Assembly: GCA_902777355.1 (NCBI GenBank)
Contig: CACYTU010000068.1
Location: 1-48,258, forward strand
Source: an uncultured Lachnospiraceae bacterium
GTDB lineage: Bacteria > Bacillota > Clostridia > Lachnospirales > Lachnospiraceae
Length of the DNA: 48,258 nt
Direction: 5' to 3'
Made by a program: the position numbers and the translations under genes. Below, piece by piece: positions 20,269-29,767 of this stretch. The stretch's first letter is position 1, and the number at the start of each line of letters is the position of its first letter. The notes under the pieces are model-generated. The model had not been told where the DNA came from. It was given only the letters and a program-made list of their open reading frames with translations, and did no database searches.

Positions 20269-20435
20269 ATATTTTAACGGCCGGTAAAATTTTGATCAGC
20301 CTGCCTTTTCCAGCTTCCTGCTGCGGCAGTCTGTCATAGCAGTCTGTCACAGCAGTCTCTCACGAGGCATTTTGTACAGGCTGCCTGTATAAACCGGCTT
20401 TACCCTTTCTCCGATGCGGACATACGCTTGTCCGC

Positions 20436-20463
20436 ACAATAGTCGACAGAATGAAAATGACAA
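20436..20463 (-). promoter_or_regulatory. Possible promoter for DUF1385-prmC-prfA
   Basis: Minus strand: TTGTCA (20458-20463), 16-base spacer, TATTGT (20436-20441), about 170 bases upstream of the DUF1385 start. A short 13-14 base repeat (GCAGTCTGTCA-type, three units, about 20326-20361) lies in the leader. Confidence 0.4.
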
Positions 20464-20509
20464 ATCGAAAAGCCGATAAACCAGAATTTTTTAAACATCA
20501 GTGCAGGCA

Positions 20510-20678
20510 TTATTATGATGTAAAGGTCAAAAGCCAGGAAAAGGCTCTGAGTCTCGTCAATATGCACATACAACCGCAGGACCATTGCGCAGCTCCGAAG
20601 GAGATGTTGCCAAGGTGTTTGTGCATATTGACGAGACGGATTATCTTTAAACACCTTTTGACCCCGACATCTTATTAT
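20510..20678. mobile_element. MITE-like palindromic element with 7-bp flanking direct repeats
   Basis: The element at 20517-20671 (155 bp) is an imperfect palindrome with 52-base arms of equal length. From the ends inward: GATGT/ACATC, a 3-base mismatch, GGTCAAAAG/CTTTTGACC, 17 unmatched bases on each side, then a perfect 18-bp inverted repeat (20551-20568 with 20620-20637) around a 51-base centre. TTATTAT stands directly outside both ends (20510-20516 and 20672-20678), like a target-site duplication. It holds no gene. It could instead be a structured RNA, but the flanking duplication favours a non-autonomous insertion. Confidence 0.65.
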
Positions 20679-20692
20679 TGGTATAAAACAAG

Positions 20693-20741
20693 GACGGCAA
20701 GACGCAAGGGGAACTGTGGTCTCCCCTGCCGCCTTGCCGTC
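20693..20741 (-). terminator. Terminator of rpmE
   Basis: Long hairpin with outer arms GACGGCAAG/CTTGCCGTC (20693-20701 with 20733-20741) and further inner pairing AGGGGA/TCCCCT, followed on the minus strand by CTTGTTTTAT. It lies 20 bases past the rpmE stop. Confidence 0.8.
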
Positions 20742-20760
20742 TGAATTTGTTTTATCAATA

Positions 20761-20967
20761 TTACTTGTTGCCCAGACCGTACTTTCTGTTGAACTTATCG
20801 ATACGACCCTTGGCTGCTGCAGTCTTCTGTGTGCCGGTGTAGAAAGAGTGGCACTTGGAGCAGACTTCGACGTGGATCTCAGGAGATGTGGATCCGGTCA
20901 CGAATGTATTGCCGCAGTTGCAGGTAACAGTTGCCTGATAATACTTGGGATGAATTCCCTCTCTCAT
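20761..20967 (-). CDS. rpmE: 50S ribosomal protein L31 (zinc-binding type)
   Basis: Small ribosomal protein, 68 residues. It begins [20 protein letters not shown] and retains the zinc cysteines (CNCG and [11 protein letters not shown]), so it is the zinc-containing form. The start at 20967 has AGGAGG 7 bases upstream; the open frame continues further but is not L31-like. It has its own promoter and terminator. Confidence 0.98.
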   Translation of the reverse strand: MREGIHPKYYQATVTCNCGNTFVTGSTSPEIHVEVCSKCHSFYTGTQKTAAAKGRIDKFNRKYGLGNK

Positions 20968-21148
20968 GATTTTCCTCCTTACCTGGGCGCCTGATGCCGC
21001 TGTTTCCCCTGCTGCAAAAGGATCTGTCCTGAACAGTGGCTGAACAAAGACAAACAAAAGCTTCCGCAAACGGGCGAAATACGGATACCGGTTAGACGCG
21101 CCCCGTATGATTCAAAATAACAACGTGCTGTCCTTACACAGCATTTCG

Positions 21149-21177
21149 ATTATAGCACCCAAATATATGCCGTGCAA
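21149..21177 (-). promoter_or_regulatory. Sigma-A promoter of rpmE
   Basis: Minus strand: -35 TTGCAC (21172-21177), 17-base spacer, -10 TATAAT (21149-21154). The leader is about 180 bases; I saw no regulatory fold in it. Confidence 0.75.
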
Positions 21178-21373
21178 GAAATATTTTTCAAGAAATATTT
21201 TTTCTTTTTCGGCTTTTTCGTTTTTGCCTTTTTCATTTTTAAGTTAAAACCATCTCAATAATGCCCGGATTTCGTGCCGGGCTGAAAATCAGCTTCGCCG
21301 ATACTGTGATCTGTCCGCTCCCTCTCGAAGACGCGGGTATGCAGCAATTCGTTTTCTTTTCATTCTACCGGTT

Positions 21374-21961
21374 TCATTCCCGTGTTCTCCCCAGATCAGC
21401 CTGAAGCAGTTCAAAAGCTTTTGAAAACCAGGCGGTAAAGCTTTCAGGAGAAGACTCCAGCCAGTCCCGAAGCCCGTTCACGGATATCCACTTTACTTCA
21501 TCACACTCATCCGGATCTGCCTCCACCTTTATGTCCGCTTCATCGACCAAAATATAAAAAACATGGTCGATCTCATTTTCAGCCAGGTCCGGGAACTGCT
21601 TGAAATAACTGAATACTCCGGCCTCATGAAGTTGGCCGCAGACAACATCTCCGGGTAAATCCGTATCCGGGCTTTTGTCCTGCAGCAAAATATTCAGCCC
21701 CAGCTCGTGCCGCACTCCCCGAAGCACCGCTTCTGAAAGAGACTCTCCTCTTCTCTGGTGAGAACAGCAGGAATTGGACCACAGACCTCCCGAATGGTAC
21801 TTGACGCCGGCGCGTTTCTGTACCAGTATCTTTCCATCATAGATGTTCAGTATAAAAACAGAGAACGCGCGATGGCGCACCGCATTGCGGTGTACTTCTA
21901 TTTTCTCACCATAACCCGTCACGCTGTCATTTTCATCTACAGTCATAATCCATTCATTCAT
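21374..21961 (-). CDS. idi: Isopentenyl-diphosphate delta-isomerase, type I (Nudix)
   Basis: Interconverts IPP and DMAPP for isoprenoid synthesis. 195 residues. The fold and active site are recognisable: HRAFSVFIL, KYHSGGLWSNSCCSH (with the catalytic Cys), RRGESLSEAVLRGVRHELG (Nudix-like box) and NEIDHVFYILVDE (acidic active-site pair). I chose the start MNEWIMTVDEND at 21961; the frame opens 14 codons earlier (22003). It is a single gene on the minus strand. Another Nudix hydrolase is less likely because of the SNSCCSH motif. No terminator was seen past the stop. Confidence 0.9.
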   Translation of the reverse strand: MNEWIMTVDENDSVTGYGEKIEVHRNAVRHRAFSVFILNIYDGKILVQKRAGVKYHSGGLWSNSCCSHQRRGESLSEAVLRGVRHELGLNILLQDKSPDTDLPGDVVCGQLHEAGVFSYFKQFPDLAENEIDHVFYILVDEADIKVEADPDECDEVKWISVNGLRDWLESSPESFTAWFSKAFELLQADLGRTRE

Positions 21962-22334
21962 AAAATGACCGACTCCCGCCTGTGCCTGATAAAAAGGCCT
22001 CAAAAAAAAAGACCCGACAGCACAATACTAGATATAAGAGATTTGAAATGAGCTGTTTGCCGGTTACTGTCACGCCTTCAAAGGGGGCGCAGACCTGTAA
22101 AATCTGAAAAGCAACCATGTTCCTTCGTGTTTCTTCCACAGAGGCCTGCAAGCTGTGCTCACAGACGCAAATGTGGTAAAATGATAAAAGGAAACCGCGG
22201 CAGGCACAGGCCTGCATCTCCTGCAGATTTCTAATTCTGCTGCAGGGAAAACTTCTCCGGAGCTTTCTCATCCCGCTGCCGTCGTCAACTTCTCTACAGT
22301 TGCTGCCGGAGGCTTCCGGCATTGGAGGTAATAT

Positions 22335-23138
22335 ATGATCCGCGATATCGAAATCAACACTATGGAAGATCTTTTTGAAATGATCTCCGAGCAGGATTAC
22401 CGGGCAGATCTGGGAAGACACCGCAACCTCTTTATCTACAGAGGAGAGCCGGATGCCACCTATACTCTTTCCACCAGCCTCCGCCGGCACTGCAAGGACA
22501 AGAGCAGTTTTCTGGAGGCTCCCATGCTGCTCAATTTCACCAAATACGCGATCCTGCAGGAACCCACGATCCAGGATTCGGTCTGGAATCAGATGATTCT
22601 GGGGCAGCATCACGGTCTTCCCACAAGGCTTCTGGACTGGTCTTTTTCCCCGATCGTTGCCCTGCACTTTTCGACAACAGAAAGTGATCTGGAAATGATG
22701 GACGCCCGGGACGCTGTCATATGGCGGATTGACATCCATGAGCTTCACGACATGCTTCCTGAAAAATACCGGTTAATTATCAGCAAGTACAACACGACTG
22801 TCTTTTCCGTCAGTATGCTCAGGGAAGTCTGCGAGAGTCCGAAACAATACGACATGGATATGCAGGATAAATCCATGGTCATCATCGAGCCGCCTTCGCT
22901 TGATCCCAGAATCGTCAATCAGTATTCCTTCTTTTCCATTATCCCGGACCAGATGACGGATATAGCCGGATTTCTAAACACGTACACAGATCTGACCCGG
23001 CGCTTCATTATTAAAAAAGAACTCCGCTGGAGGATCCGGGACATGCTGGATCACCAAAACATCACAGAGCGCATCGTCTATCCAGGCCTGGATGGTCTCT
23101 CCCAGTGGCTGGGCAGGCACTATTTTGTGCGCAATTGA
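22335..23138 (+). CDS. FRG domain-containing protein
   Basis: Stand-alone FRG-domain protein of 267 residues. The FRG family is named for its F/Y-R-G motif, here FIYRGEPDATY, followed by the conserved QHHGLPTRLLDWSFSPIVALHFS. The biochemical role of the family is unsettled; it is common in bacterial accessory regions and in prophages and may be a nucleotide-modifying effector. The start is well defined by GGAGG 7 bases upstream. There is no signal peptide or membrane helix, so it is cytoplasmic. A stem-loop terminator follows. No partner gene stands next to it; the neighbours are idi (divergent) and a membrane protein (convergent). Confidence 0.9.
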   Translation: MIRDIEINTMEDLFEMISEQDYRADLGRHRNLFIYRGEPDATYTLSTSLRRHCKDKSSFLEAPMLLNFTKYAILQEPTIQDSVWNQMILGQHHGLPTRLLDWSFSPIVALHFSTTESDLEMMDARDAVIWRIDIHELHDMLPEKYRLIISKYNTTVFSVSMLREVCESPKQYDMDMQDKSMVIIEPPSLDPRIVNQYSFFSIIPDQMTDIAGFLNTYTDLTRRFIIKKELRWRIRDMLDHQNITERIVYPGLDGLSQWLGRHYFVRN

Positions 23139-23210
23139 TCCCTATATTCCGCCCTTCTATCCGCAGCTTCAATTCAGCAAACCAAAAACGGCTGCCCGCG
23201 CGTTTTCTTC

Positions 23211-23253
23211 AGGCATGCATCAGTCCGCGGACTGTGCATGCCTGACCCTTTTT
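23211..23253 (+). terminator. Terminator of the FRG gene
   Basis: Nearly perfect palindrome from AGGCATGCA to TGCATGCCT (23211-23243, one bulged T) followed by GACCC and a T run. Confidence 0.75.
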
Positions 23254-23400
23254 CCCGGGACTGCTTCAGTCGACGGACAATACCTGCCGGACCGTTTTTC
23301 TCCGGGACCGCTTCAGTCGGCGGACAATACCTGCCGGACCGTTTTCTCCGGGACTGCTTCAGTCGACGGACAATACCTGCCGGACCGTTTTCCCGTTCCA
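23254..23400. repeat. 46-47 bp tandem repeat overlapping the stop of the membrane-protein gene
   Basis: Three copies of a 46-47 base unit (CTTCAGTCGACGGACAATAC, CTGCCGGACCG, T run, CTCCGGGA). On the minus strand the first copy encodes the C-terminus TVRQVLSVD and the TGA; two more copies follow. Confidence 0.92.
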
Positions 23401-24971
23401 TTCGCCCGCTTCCATCATCTGTGCGTCGGGATTGTAATACTCCCGCAGATAGGCGATCGTCGCGTCAGGATCCTCATCCAACAGAAATACATCGGGGCTT
23501 TTTTCCGATAGTCCTGAGATCGCTTCGTACGGATTATGGGAGAATCCGTATTTCTGCAGGACCGCATTGTAAGGGGCGGACTCCACCTTCCATCCTCCCA
23601 GCAAGATAACATTCCCGAGTATCCCCTGGGGCATGGGCTCAAAAGGGCCGGAGAAACGCGACGCGGACAGTATTCCCAGCTTGGTGACATACAGGTGGTC
23701 CGTGTCTTTGGAAATCTCCATCATTTTTTCTCTTGTCTCCTGCCTGTTCTTTCTGCTGTCCGCGCAGTGGCTTGACAGCCTGCCTTTCCATCCCGGGATC
23801 TGAATAAAAGCGCAGACCGCCATGACGGCCAGAATCAGGATCGTCCTGCCCGTGTTTGCCGCCCTGCTCCTGTGCGCCGGCTTCCATGTCCACAAAAGTA
23901 CAGTCAGGGCGCTGATCCACAGGCCCACGTCCACTCTGTTGTAGAGATATCTGCCCTTGAGGAAAAGATAGTAATAGAGCGCCACAAACAGCAGGGCCTC
24001 CGCTGCCAGAGCAGCCAGAGCGCGCCAGTCATGCCTTCCGAAAAGAAGCCACAGACCCAGGATGACCAGAAAACACCTGACAAGCCGGTTCTTGAGAAAG
24101 CCTTTGGGGACTTCCCTGGCAAATTCTTTGGCTGTCTCCAGGCCCGGCTCTTTTGCTTTTCTCACCTGTGAGAGCTTTTTCATCACTTCCGTGGAAAAAA
24201 CATCCGTATCCCCGCTGTTCCATGTATCAAACAGATCATAGGCAGTCCTGCTGATGCCCAGTTCCTTGTAGATATCTTCATGCTCCTCATATTTCGGCAT
24301 CCCGTAATCCATCAGTTCGGACCGGGTATTATTGTATTCCACAAAATTTTTCCAGACCGGATCTTTCTCATAGACCTTCTGGTCAAATACTACCAGGGCA
24401 GCGCACATGGCTCCCAGGATCAGGCAGGTGATGAGACAGCGGCAGAATATCTTTCCCTTTCCGGGAACGTTTTTATTTTTTCCCGCGTCGAGAAGCATGA
24501 GCAGGGGGATCCCGGCGGTGAGGATGGCACAGGCGGCAGACTGGGCATAGCGTCCCAGAACGCTGCAGACCGCAAGGGAGATTCCCCACAGCAGATCTGC
24601 TTTGAGGATTTTCCTGTCCTCTCCCCCTCCCCAGAGTCCGTTCCAGATGAGAAGCATTCCTGCGGCGGCCAATACTCCCGCCGTCTTGGTATACTGAATA
24701 TTAATATAGCATTCATAGGCGGCAAATGACTGGACCAGAAGCGCAAGGGCAAATCCCGCCCCCTTTCTGACGCGGCAGCAAAGGACGTATGTGATCGCAG
24801 TGAACGACGCGCACAGAGCCAGGAACTGGAACCAGGAGTACCAGGGGATCAAGGGAAAATGTCTGTAAAGTCCGGTCAGCACGAGTCCGACGAGGTAATT
24901 CTGATAGACCATGTGGGGATCGAAACTCCCAGAGAAAAGACAAACCTTAAAAACCGGCTCTTGCCGGTCAT
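23359..24971 (-). CDS. Polytopic membrane protein, frameshifted near its 5' end
   Basis: I do not recognise an exact family. About ten hydrophobic segments (for example WFQFLALCASFTAITYVLCC, AAALVVF, ALAAEALLFVALYYYLFL, TILILAVMAVCAFIQI) and a C-terminal soluble domain (SAPYNAVLQKYGFSHNPYEA) suggest a GT-C-like or lipid-linked polysaccharide membrane enzyme; this is only inference. The best start is 24971 (MTGKSRFLRFVFSLG), with GGAGGAG 6 bases upstream, but that frame stops after 31 codons (at 24876). The rest of the protein (from DPHMVYQNYLVGLVLTGLY on) is in another frame, open from 24990, which lacks a ribosome site. The switch lies near 24920-24935 and probably includes a small deletion, since the first extracellular segment looks short. 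Confidence 0.7.
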
Positions 24972-25214
24972 GGTCTGCTCCTCCCGCCATCCGGCTTCCG
25001 AATCAATGTCTGTCCTTTTTCTTCCCGAATAACCCCTGTCCTGTGCGTATCCGTTCCTTGCCATTTTCCATCCCTTCCTGCGCCCTCGCGGACCGGCACT
25101 TAAGATATATGCCTCAAAATATGTTTTTCTCAAGACGTATGTCTTATCATCTGCCTCTCAAAGTGTATATTTCAAAATGCGTTTCTCAGGCTGAGTCCTT
25201 CAGAATATCCGCTT

Positions 25215-25395
25215 AGGAGTAACTGCATCAGAATGACTGATTCTGAATAACTGCATGCGAATGACAGATTCTGAATAACCGCATCAGAATAACTGATCCT
25301 GAGTAATTGTATCAGAATAACTGATCCTGAGTAATTGTATCAGAATAACCGGTTCAGGATAATTGTATCTGAATGTCTGATTCAGAATACCTCCT
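25215..25395. repeat. 28-bp tandem repeat
   Basis: Six to seven units of about 28 bases built on ATAACTGATCCTGAGTAATT and GTATCAGA; the central two are nearly identical. It lies between the divergent membrane-protein and CotH genes. The flanks (24972-25214 and 25396-25610) show no clear gene. Confidence 0.88.
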
Positions 25396-25610
25396 TCAAA
25401 CGATGTCTGATACAGAATTATAGCCTTGTCCAAAACCGATTACAACATCTTTCCGGCCCGGATCATTCCGAGATTGTCCGGCCGCTGCGATACCCGCCTT
25501 TTCGAAGGTATATACTTGCAGGACTCTGAAATCCGTAACGTATGAGGCGCAAAATCTGCAACATCTCTGTAATCTGCTCTGTAATATGCAGCGTGCAGAA
25601 ATCTGTAATA

Positions 25611-25639
25611 TGTACATTTTCGTCCTTCTCTGTTATAAT
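25611..25639 (+). promoter_or_regulatory. Likely promoter of the first CotH gene
   Basis: TGTACA (25611-25616), 17-base spacer, TATAAT (25634-25639), 75 bases before the start codon. Confidence 0.55.
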
Positions 25640-25714
25640 CACTTGTCAATTGGACTGATCCGGAACGCCGGATATCCGTAATTTCTAATAAAACTTTAAT
25701 GAAGAAGAATTATA

Positions 25715-27553
25715 ATGAAAAAACTAATTGATTCAATGAGGAAACACGGGCAGCTGGCTGCTTTTGTCATGATCTGCGTGAGCATTCTGCTCTGCGTTCT
25801 GCTGCTGCCTGACGAGCAGAGCTATAAGTCTCCGCTGCAGGAATACAAGGACAATGACGTCAAGGTCGGAAGGATTATTTTTTCAAGGCCCTCCGGCTTT
25901 TATGACGAGCCCTTTACCCTGAGGATCAAGGCCCCCACCAATCAGATCTACTACACACTGGACGGCAGCGAGCCGGTCCGGGGAAAGAAGGGAACCTTCC
26001 GCTACGAGGGATCTGTCGAGATCGATGATGCCACTTCCAATAAAAATGTTCATTCCATGCGCACGGATGTGACCACCGGGTTCGACCTGGAAGCGGTGGA
26101 AACTCTCAGCAAAGGGCGCCGTGTGATGAATTATCAGACTCCGGATTATCCCGTTGATAAATGCACGATTCTACGGGCGGCTTTTTATGATATTGACAAC
26201 AGCCGCAGTGAGATTGAAACGGCTTCCTATTTTGTCGGTTATAAGGACCGGAAGGGATACGGGGGAGTCAAGGTGGTCTCCATTGTCACTGACCCCGACA
26301 ATCTTTTTGATTATGAAAAGGGAATCTATGTCACGGGGAAGACCTTCCATGACTTCGCCGCCTCGGATCCATTTGAAAATGACGATATCTGGTACCGCCA
26401 TTTCTGGTGGTGGTGGGACGCCAACTATCACAACAGAGGAGCGGACTGGGAGCGCGAGGCCAATGTCCAGTTCTTTTCCGGGGACGGAGATCTGATTCTG
26501 CAGCAGCAGGCGGGGATCCGGATCCAGGGAGGCGGAAGCAGGGGCTATCTTCCCAAGAGTCTGAATCTGTATGCACGCAGGATCTATGACGGGGACACCC
26601 GCTTTCACTATGATTTCTTCGACACTGGTTTTAACCCCAAGCGCCTTACGCTCACCTGCGGCGGCGACGACTGCTACACCAAGCAGAAAGACCGTCTGGT
26701 CTCAGAGCTCGCCGCTGATCAGGGTTTTGCCACCATGCACTATGAGCCCTGTCTCCTGTTCCTGGACGGCGAATTCTGGGGATTTTACTACCTCACCGAA
26801 AAATATGATGCCAAATACTTCAGCTATTATTATGATGTTCCCGAAGAAGAGGTGCTGATCGTCAAAAATAACGAAGCGGGCACCGGACTTGAAGAAGATC
26901 AGGCCCTCTATGAGGAGATGAAATCCTTCATTGAAGAAAACGACATGTCCGTGAAAAAGAATTATAAAAAAGCCTGCGAGCTCATCGACATGGACAGCTT
27001 CATCAACTACTACGCAGCCCTGATCTACTGCGGCCGCTGCGGCGACTGGCCTAACGGAAACTTCGCCCTCTGGCGGACCCGTGAGGCCCCTCCGGAAACA
27101 GAGACGTCCGGTGAGAGCAGCACGAATTCCGAAAGTGATTCGTCCTCTCCTTACCGGGACGGCCGCTGGCGCTGGATTCTTTTCGATGTGAACTCGGAAG
27201 CCATCTCCTCGGAGCTGACCGAACATGACACCCTCCACTATGTCATAAAAGCGAATAAGATGAAGATGTTCGGCAGTCTCTGCAAAAGCCCCGAATTCCG
27301 CCGGAAATTCGAGGAGCGCATTCTGGAGTACGGCAGTACGATCTTCACTCCCGAATCAGTCAATGAGAAGGTCGACGAATATGCAAAACAGATGACAGCT
27401 CCCATGGCGATCCACTTCCGCCGTTTCTTCGGGAAGAACTCCGGCCTGGATTTTACTGACATCACCGACACCAATATCCGGGGCTTCTTTACAGACAGAT
27501 ACAGCACAGTACAGGAATTTCTGAAAAAGAACTTTGATGATTACGGGGATTGA
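25715..27553 (+). CDS. Membrane-anchored CotH kinase family protein with chitobiase-like domain (copy 1)
   Basis: 612 residues. An N-terminal signal anchor (LAAFVMICVSILLCVLLL, about 14-31) puts the rest outside. Residues about 55-95 (SGFYDEPFTLRIKAPTNQIY followed by YTLDGSEP) match the CHB_HEX_C_1-type beta-sandwich. From about 185 comes the CotH domain: GIRIQGGGSRGYLPKSLNLYA, LLFLDGEFWGFYYLTEKYD, then WRWILFDVNSEAI. CotH relatives are atypical protein kinases, first known from spore coats, where CotH phosphorylates CotB and CotG; the substrate here is unknown. The start follows an A-rich site (GAAGAAG). A paralogue follows 221 bases downstream on the same strand. Confidence 0.92.
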   Translation: MKKLIDSMRKHGQLAAFVMICVSILLCVLLLPDEQSYKSPLQEYKDNDVKVGRIIFSRPSGFYDEPFTLRIKAPTNQIYYTLDGSEPVRGKKGTFRYEGSVEIDDATSNKNVHSMRTDVTTGFDLEAVETLSKGRRVMNYQTPDYPVDKCTILRAAFYDIDNSRSEIETASYFVGYKDRKGYGGVKVVSIVTDPDNLFDYEKGIYVTGKTFHDFAASDPFENDDIWYRHFWWWWDANYHNRGADWEREANVQFFSGDGDLILQQQAGIRIQGGGSRGYLPKSLNLYARRIYDGDTRFHYDFFDTGFNPKRLTLTCGGDDCYTKQKDRLVSELAADQGFATMHYEPCLLFLDGEFWGFYYLTEKYDAKYFSYYYDVPEEEVLIVKNNEAGTGLEEDQALYEEMKSFIEENDMSVKKNYKKACELIDMDSFINYYAALIYCGRCGDWPNGNFALWRTREAPPETETSGESSTNSESDSSSPYRDGRWRWILFDVNSEAISSELTEHDTLHYVIKANKMKMFGSLCKSPEFRRKFEERILEYGSTIFTPESVNEKVDEYAKQMTAPMAIHFRRFFGKNSGLDFTDITDTNIRGFFTDRYSTVQEFLKKNFDDYGD

Positions 27554-27774
27554 CGCTGACTCTGAAATCCCCGCCTTATTCCCGTTGGCGGCATTCCCGG
27601 GACAAATCCCTTTGGGATCTGCTTTACTTTTACCAGCGCAGGGCTTAAACAAACAGCGGGCAGGCATCCACAAAGACGAATATGCCCGCATATCCGGCCT
27701 TGCGGTCATTTACGGGCACCCGCCCATGACCACAGGCATGTCCGGAAAACCGGATTTTTTGAAAGGCAGGAACA

Positions 27775-29766
27775 ATGATTTTTAAAAGCGGAAAAAAACT
27801 TCATATACCTGCTCTCGTTCTTCTGATCACGACGGTCGTCCTTGCCGCACTTCTTTTGACAAAAGAGTTCCCCTGGCTGCCTCCCCGCCAGGAATATGAA
27901 AATAATGCCGTCAAAAAGAGCCGGATCATCTTTTCAAAGCCCTCCGGTTTTTATGACAAGGCTTTTACCCTGAAGATCAAGGCACCCACCAACGAAATCT
28001 ATTATACCCTTGACGGGACAGAACCTGTCCGGGGAGAGGAAAACACCTTCCGCTATAAGGGCGGTATCAAGATTTCTGATGCCACAGAGCAGGAAAATGT
28101 GCATTCCATGCGCACGGACGTGACCCACAGCTTCAACACTGAGCTTCTGGCAGAATACGCAAAGGATTATGCCTCCAGGGGCTATGTGGTTCCGGACTAT
28201 CCTGTCGACAAGTGCACGATCCTTCGGGCAGCTTTTTACACAGAAGGGGAAAAACGCAGCGAAGTCGAGACAGCTTCCTATTTTGTCGGCTATAAAGGCC
28301 GGGAGGGCTATGGAAAGGTGAAAGTCGTCTCTGTGGTCACAGACCCCGCCAATCTTTTTGATTATGAAAAAGGCATCTACGTCACCGGTAAGACCTTCGA
28401 TGATTTTGCGGCCGGGAATCCCTTTCACGACAGCAGCATCTGGTACCGTCACATCTGGTGGTGGTGGGATTCCAATTACAACCAGAGAGGCCGCCAGTGG
28501 GAGCGGCAGGCCAACGTGCAGTTCCTGGACGAGAACGGGAAACTGATCCTGCAGCAGGAGGCCGGCGTCCGCATACAGGGCGGCGGCAGCCGGGGCTTTC
28601 TGCCCAAAAGCCTCAACCTCTATGCCCGCAAGGACTACGACGGCAATTCCTCTTTCCATTACGATTTTTTCGGGACCGGTTTTGAGCCCAAGCGCATCAC
28701 TCTGACGACAGGAGGGGACGACTACTATACAAAGCAGAAAGACCGCCTTGTATCCGAGCTGGCTGCTGACCAGGGCTTCGCTACCATGCATTATGTGCCC
28801 TGTCTCCTCTTTCTGGACGGCGAATTCTGGGGCGTCTACCACATCACGGAAAAATTTGACGAAAAATATTTCAGCTACTATTACAATGTGCCCGAGGAAG
28901 ATGTTGTCGACATCAAAAGTAAAGGCGTTGAAGTGGGCGTGGAGAGCGACCAGAAGCTTCTGGACAAGACTGTAAAGTTTATCACGGAAAATGATATGTC
29001 CGATCCCGAAAACTATGCCCGGGCCTGCGAACTCATTGACATGGACAGCTTCATCAACTACTATGCCGTTCTTCTCTACTGTGCCCGATGCGGCGACTGG
29101 CCAAACGGCAATTATGCGGTGTGGCGGACCCGCGAGGCACCCGAAGAAGTCTTCGCCCAGGCCGCACAGAATGAGGAGCGCACAGATACCTCTGACGATG
29201 ATGACGGCACAGAGGATGGGAAAGATTCCGGGACCGATGCCGAGACCAAAGACGGTGAAGGCGGTACCCGGGGCGATAATTCCGGCAGCGGAGGCGCTTC
29301 TTCCTCAGTATTACAGGATCCCAATCCCAAAAACCTCGACGTCAGCGGAAATCCCACCTCCGCCTCCCCTTATATGGACGGTAAATGGCGCTGGGTCCTC
29401 TTTGATGTCAACTCCTCCGCGATTTCCTCCGCCCTGAAAGATAATGATACACTCAACTACGTGCTGAACAAGGATCCCTCTCCTCTCTTTGTGAGCCTCT
29501 CCAAAAATGAGGAATTCCGAAAGGCCTTCAGTGACCGCATCCTGGAATACGGCCGCACTATTTTCTCTCCCGAATCAGTGGACCAAAAGCTGGATCTCTA
29601 TGCTGCAGAACTGACAGATCCCATGGCGGTCGGTCTCAAAAGGTTTTTCGGGGATGACAGCGGGGTTGACTTCACCGAGACCACCGACACCGAGATCCGG
29701 GAGTTCTTCAAACACAGATACGGCGTTGTCGAGAAGATGCTGGAAGAGCATTTCGGCAGTATGTGA
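27775..29766 (+). CDS. Membrane-anchored CotH kinase family protein with chitobiase-like domain (copy 2)
   Basis: 663 residues, a tandem paralogue of the gene upstream with the same layout: signal anchor (IPALVLLITTVVLAALLL), chitobiase-like domain (SGFYDKAFTLKIKAPTNEIY), CotH domain (GVRIQGGGSRGFLPKSLNLYA, LFLDGEFWGVYHITEKFD, WRWVLFDVNSSAI). Identity is high through most of the length, so the duplication is fairly recent. The main difference is an acidic Gly/Asp/Ser-rich insert of about 60 residues (around 465-530) just before the WRWVLFDVN strand, where copy 1 has only about 20 Ser/Glu residues. AGG-type ribosome site (AAAGGCAGGAACA) before 27775. A short hairpin with T run (TCCGG-AAAA-CCGGA) lies in the spacer. 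Confidence 0.92.
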   Translation: MIFKSGKKLHIPALVLLITTVVLAALLLTKEFPWLPPRQEYENNAVKKSRIIFSKPSGFYDKAFTLKIKAPTNEIYYTLDGTEPVRGEENTFRYKGGIKISDATEQENVHSMRTDVTHSFNTELLAEYAKDYASRGYVVPDYPVDKCTILRAAFYTEGEKRSEVETASYFVGYKGREGYGKVKVVSVVTDPANLFDYEKGIYVTGKTFDDFAAGNPFHDSSIWYRHIWWWWDSNYNQRGRQWERQANVQFLDENGKLILQQEAGVRIQGGGSRGFLPKSLNLYARKDYDGNSSFHYDFFGTGFEPKRITLTTGGDDYYTKQKDRLVSELAADQGFATMHYVPCLLFLDGEFWGVYHITEKFDEKYFSYYYNVPEEDVVDIKSKGVEVGVESDQKLLDKTVKFITENDMSDPENYARACELIDMDSFINYYAVLLYCARCGDWPNGNYAVWRTREAPEEVFAQAAQNEERTDTSDDDDGTEDGKDSGTDAETKDGEGGTRGDNSGSGGASSSVLQDPNPKNLDVSGNPTSASPYMDGKWRWVLFDVNSSAISSALKDNDTLNYVLNKDPSPLFVSLSKNEEFRKAFSDRILEYGRTIFSPESVDQKLDLYAAELTDPMAVGLKRFFGDDSGVDFTETTDTEIREFFKHRYGVVEKMLEEHFGSM

Positions 29767-29767
29767 C

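Noticed and set aside
20517-20671. Palindrome at 20.5 kb as a terminator or retron-type RNA
   Set aside because: No T run at either end, the arms are far longer than a terminator stem, there is no reverse transcriptase nearby, and direct repeats flank it exactly.
21954-22748. Minus-strand frame of 264 codons opposite the FRG gene
   Set aside because: Antisense to a convincing FRG-domain protein and overlaps idi in another frame.
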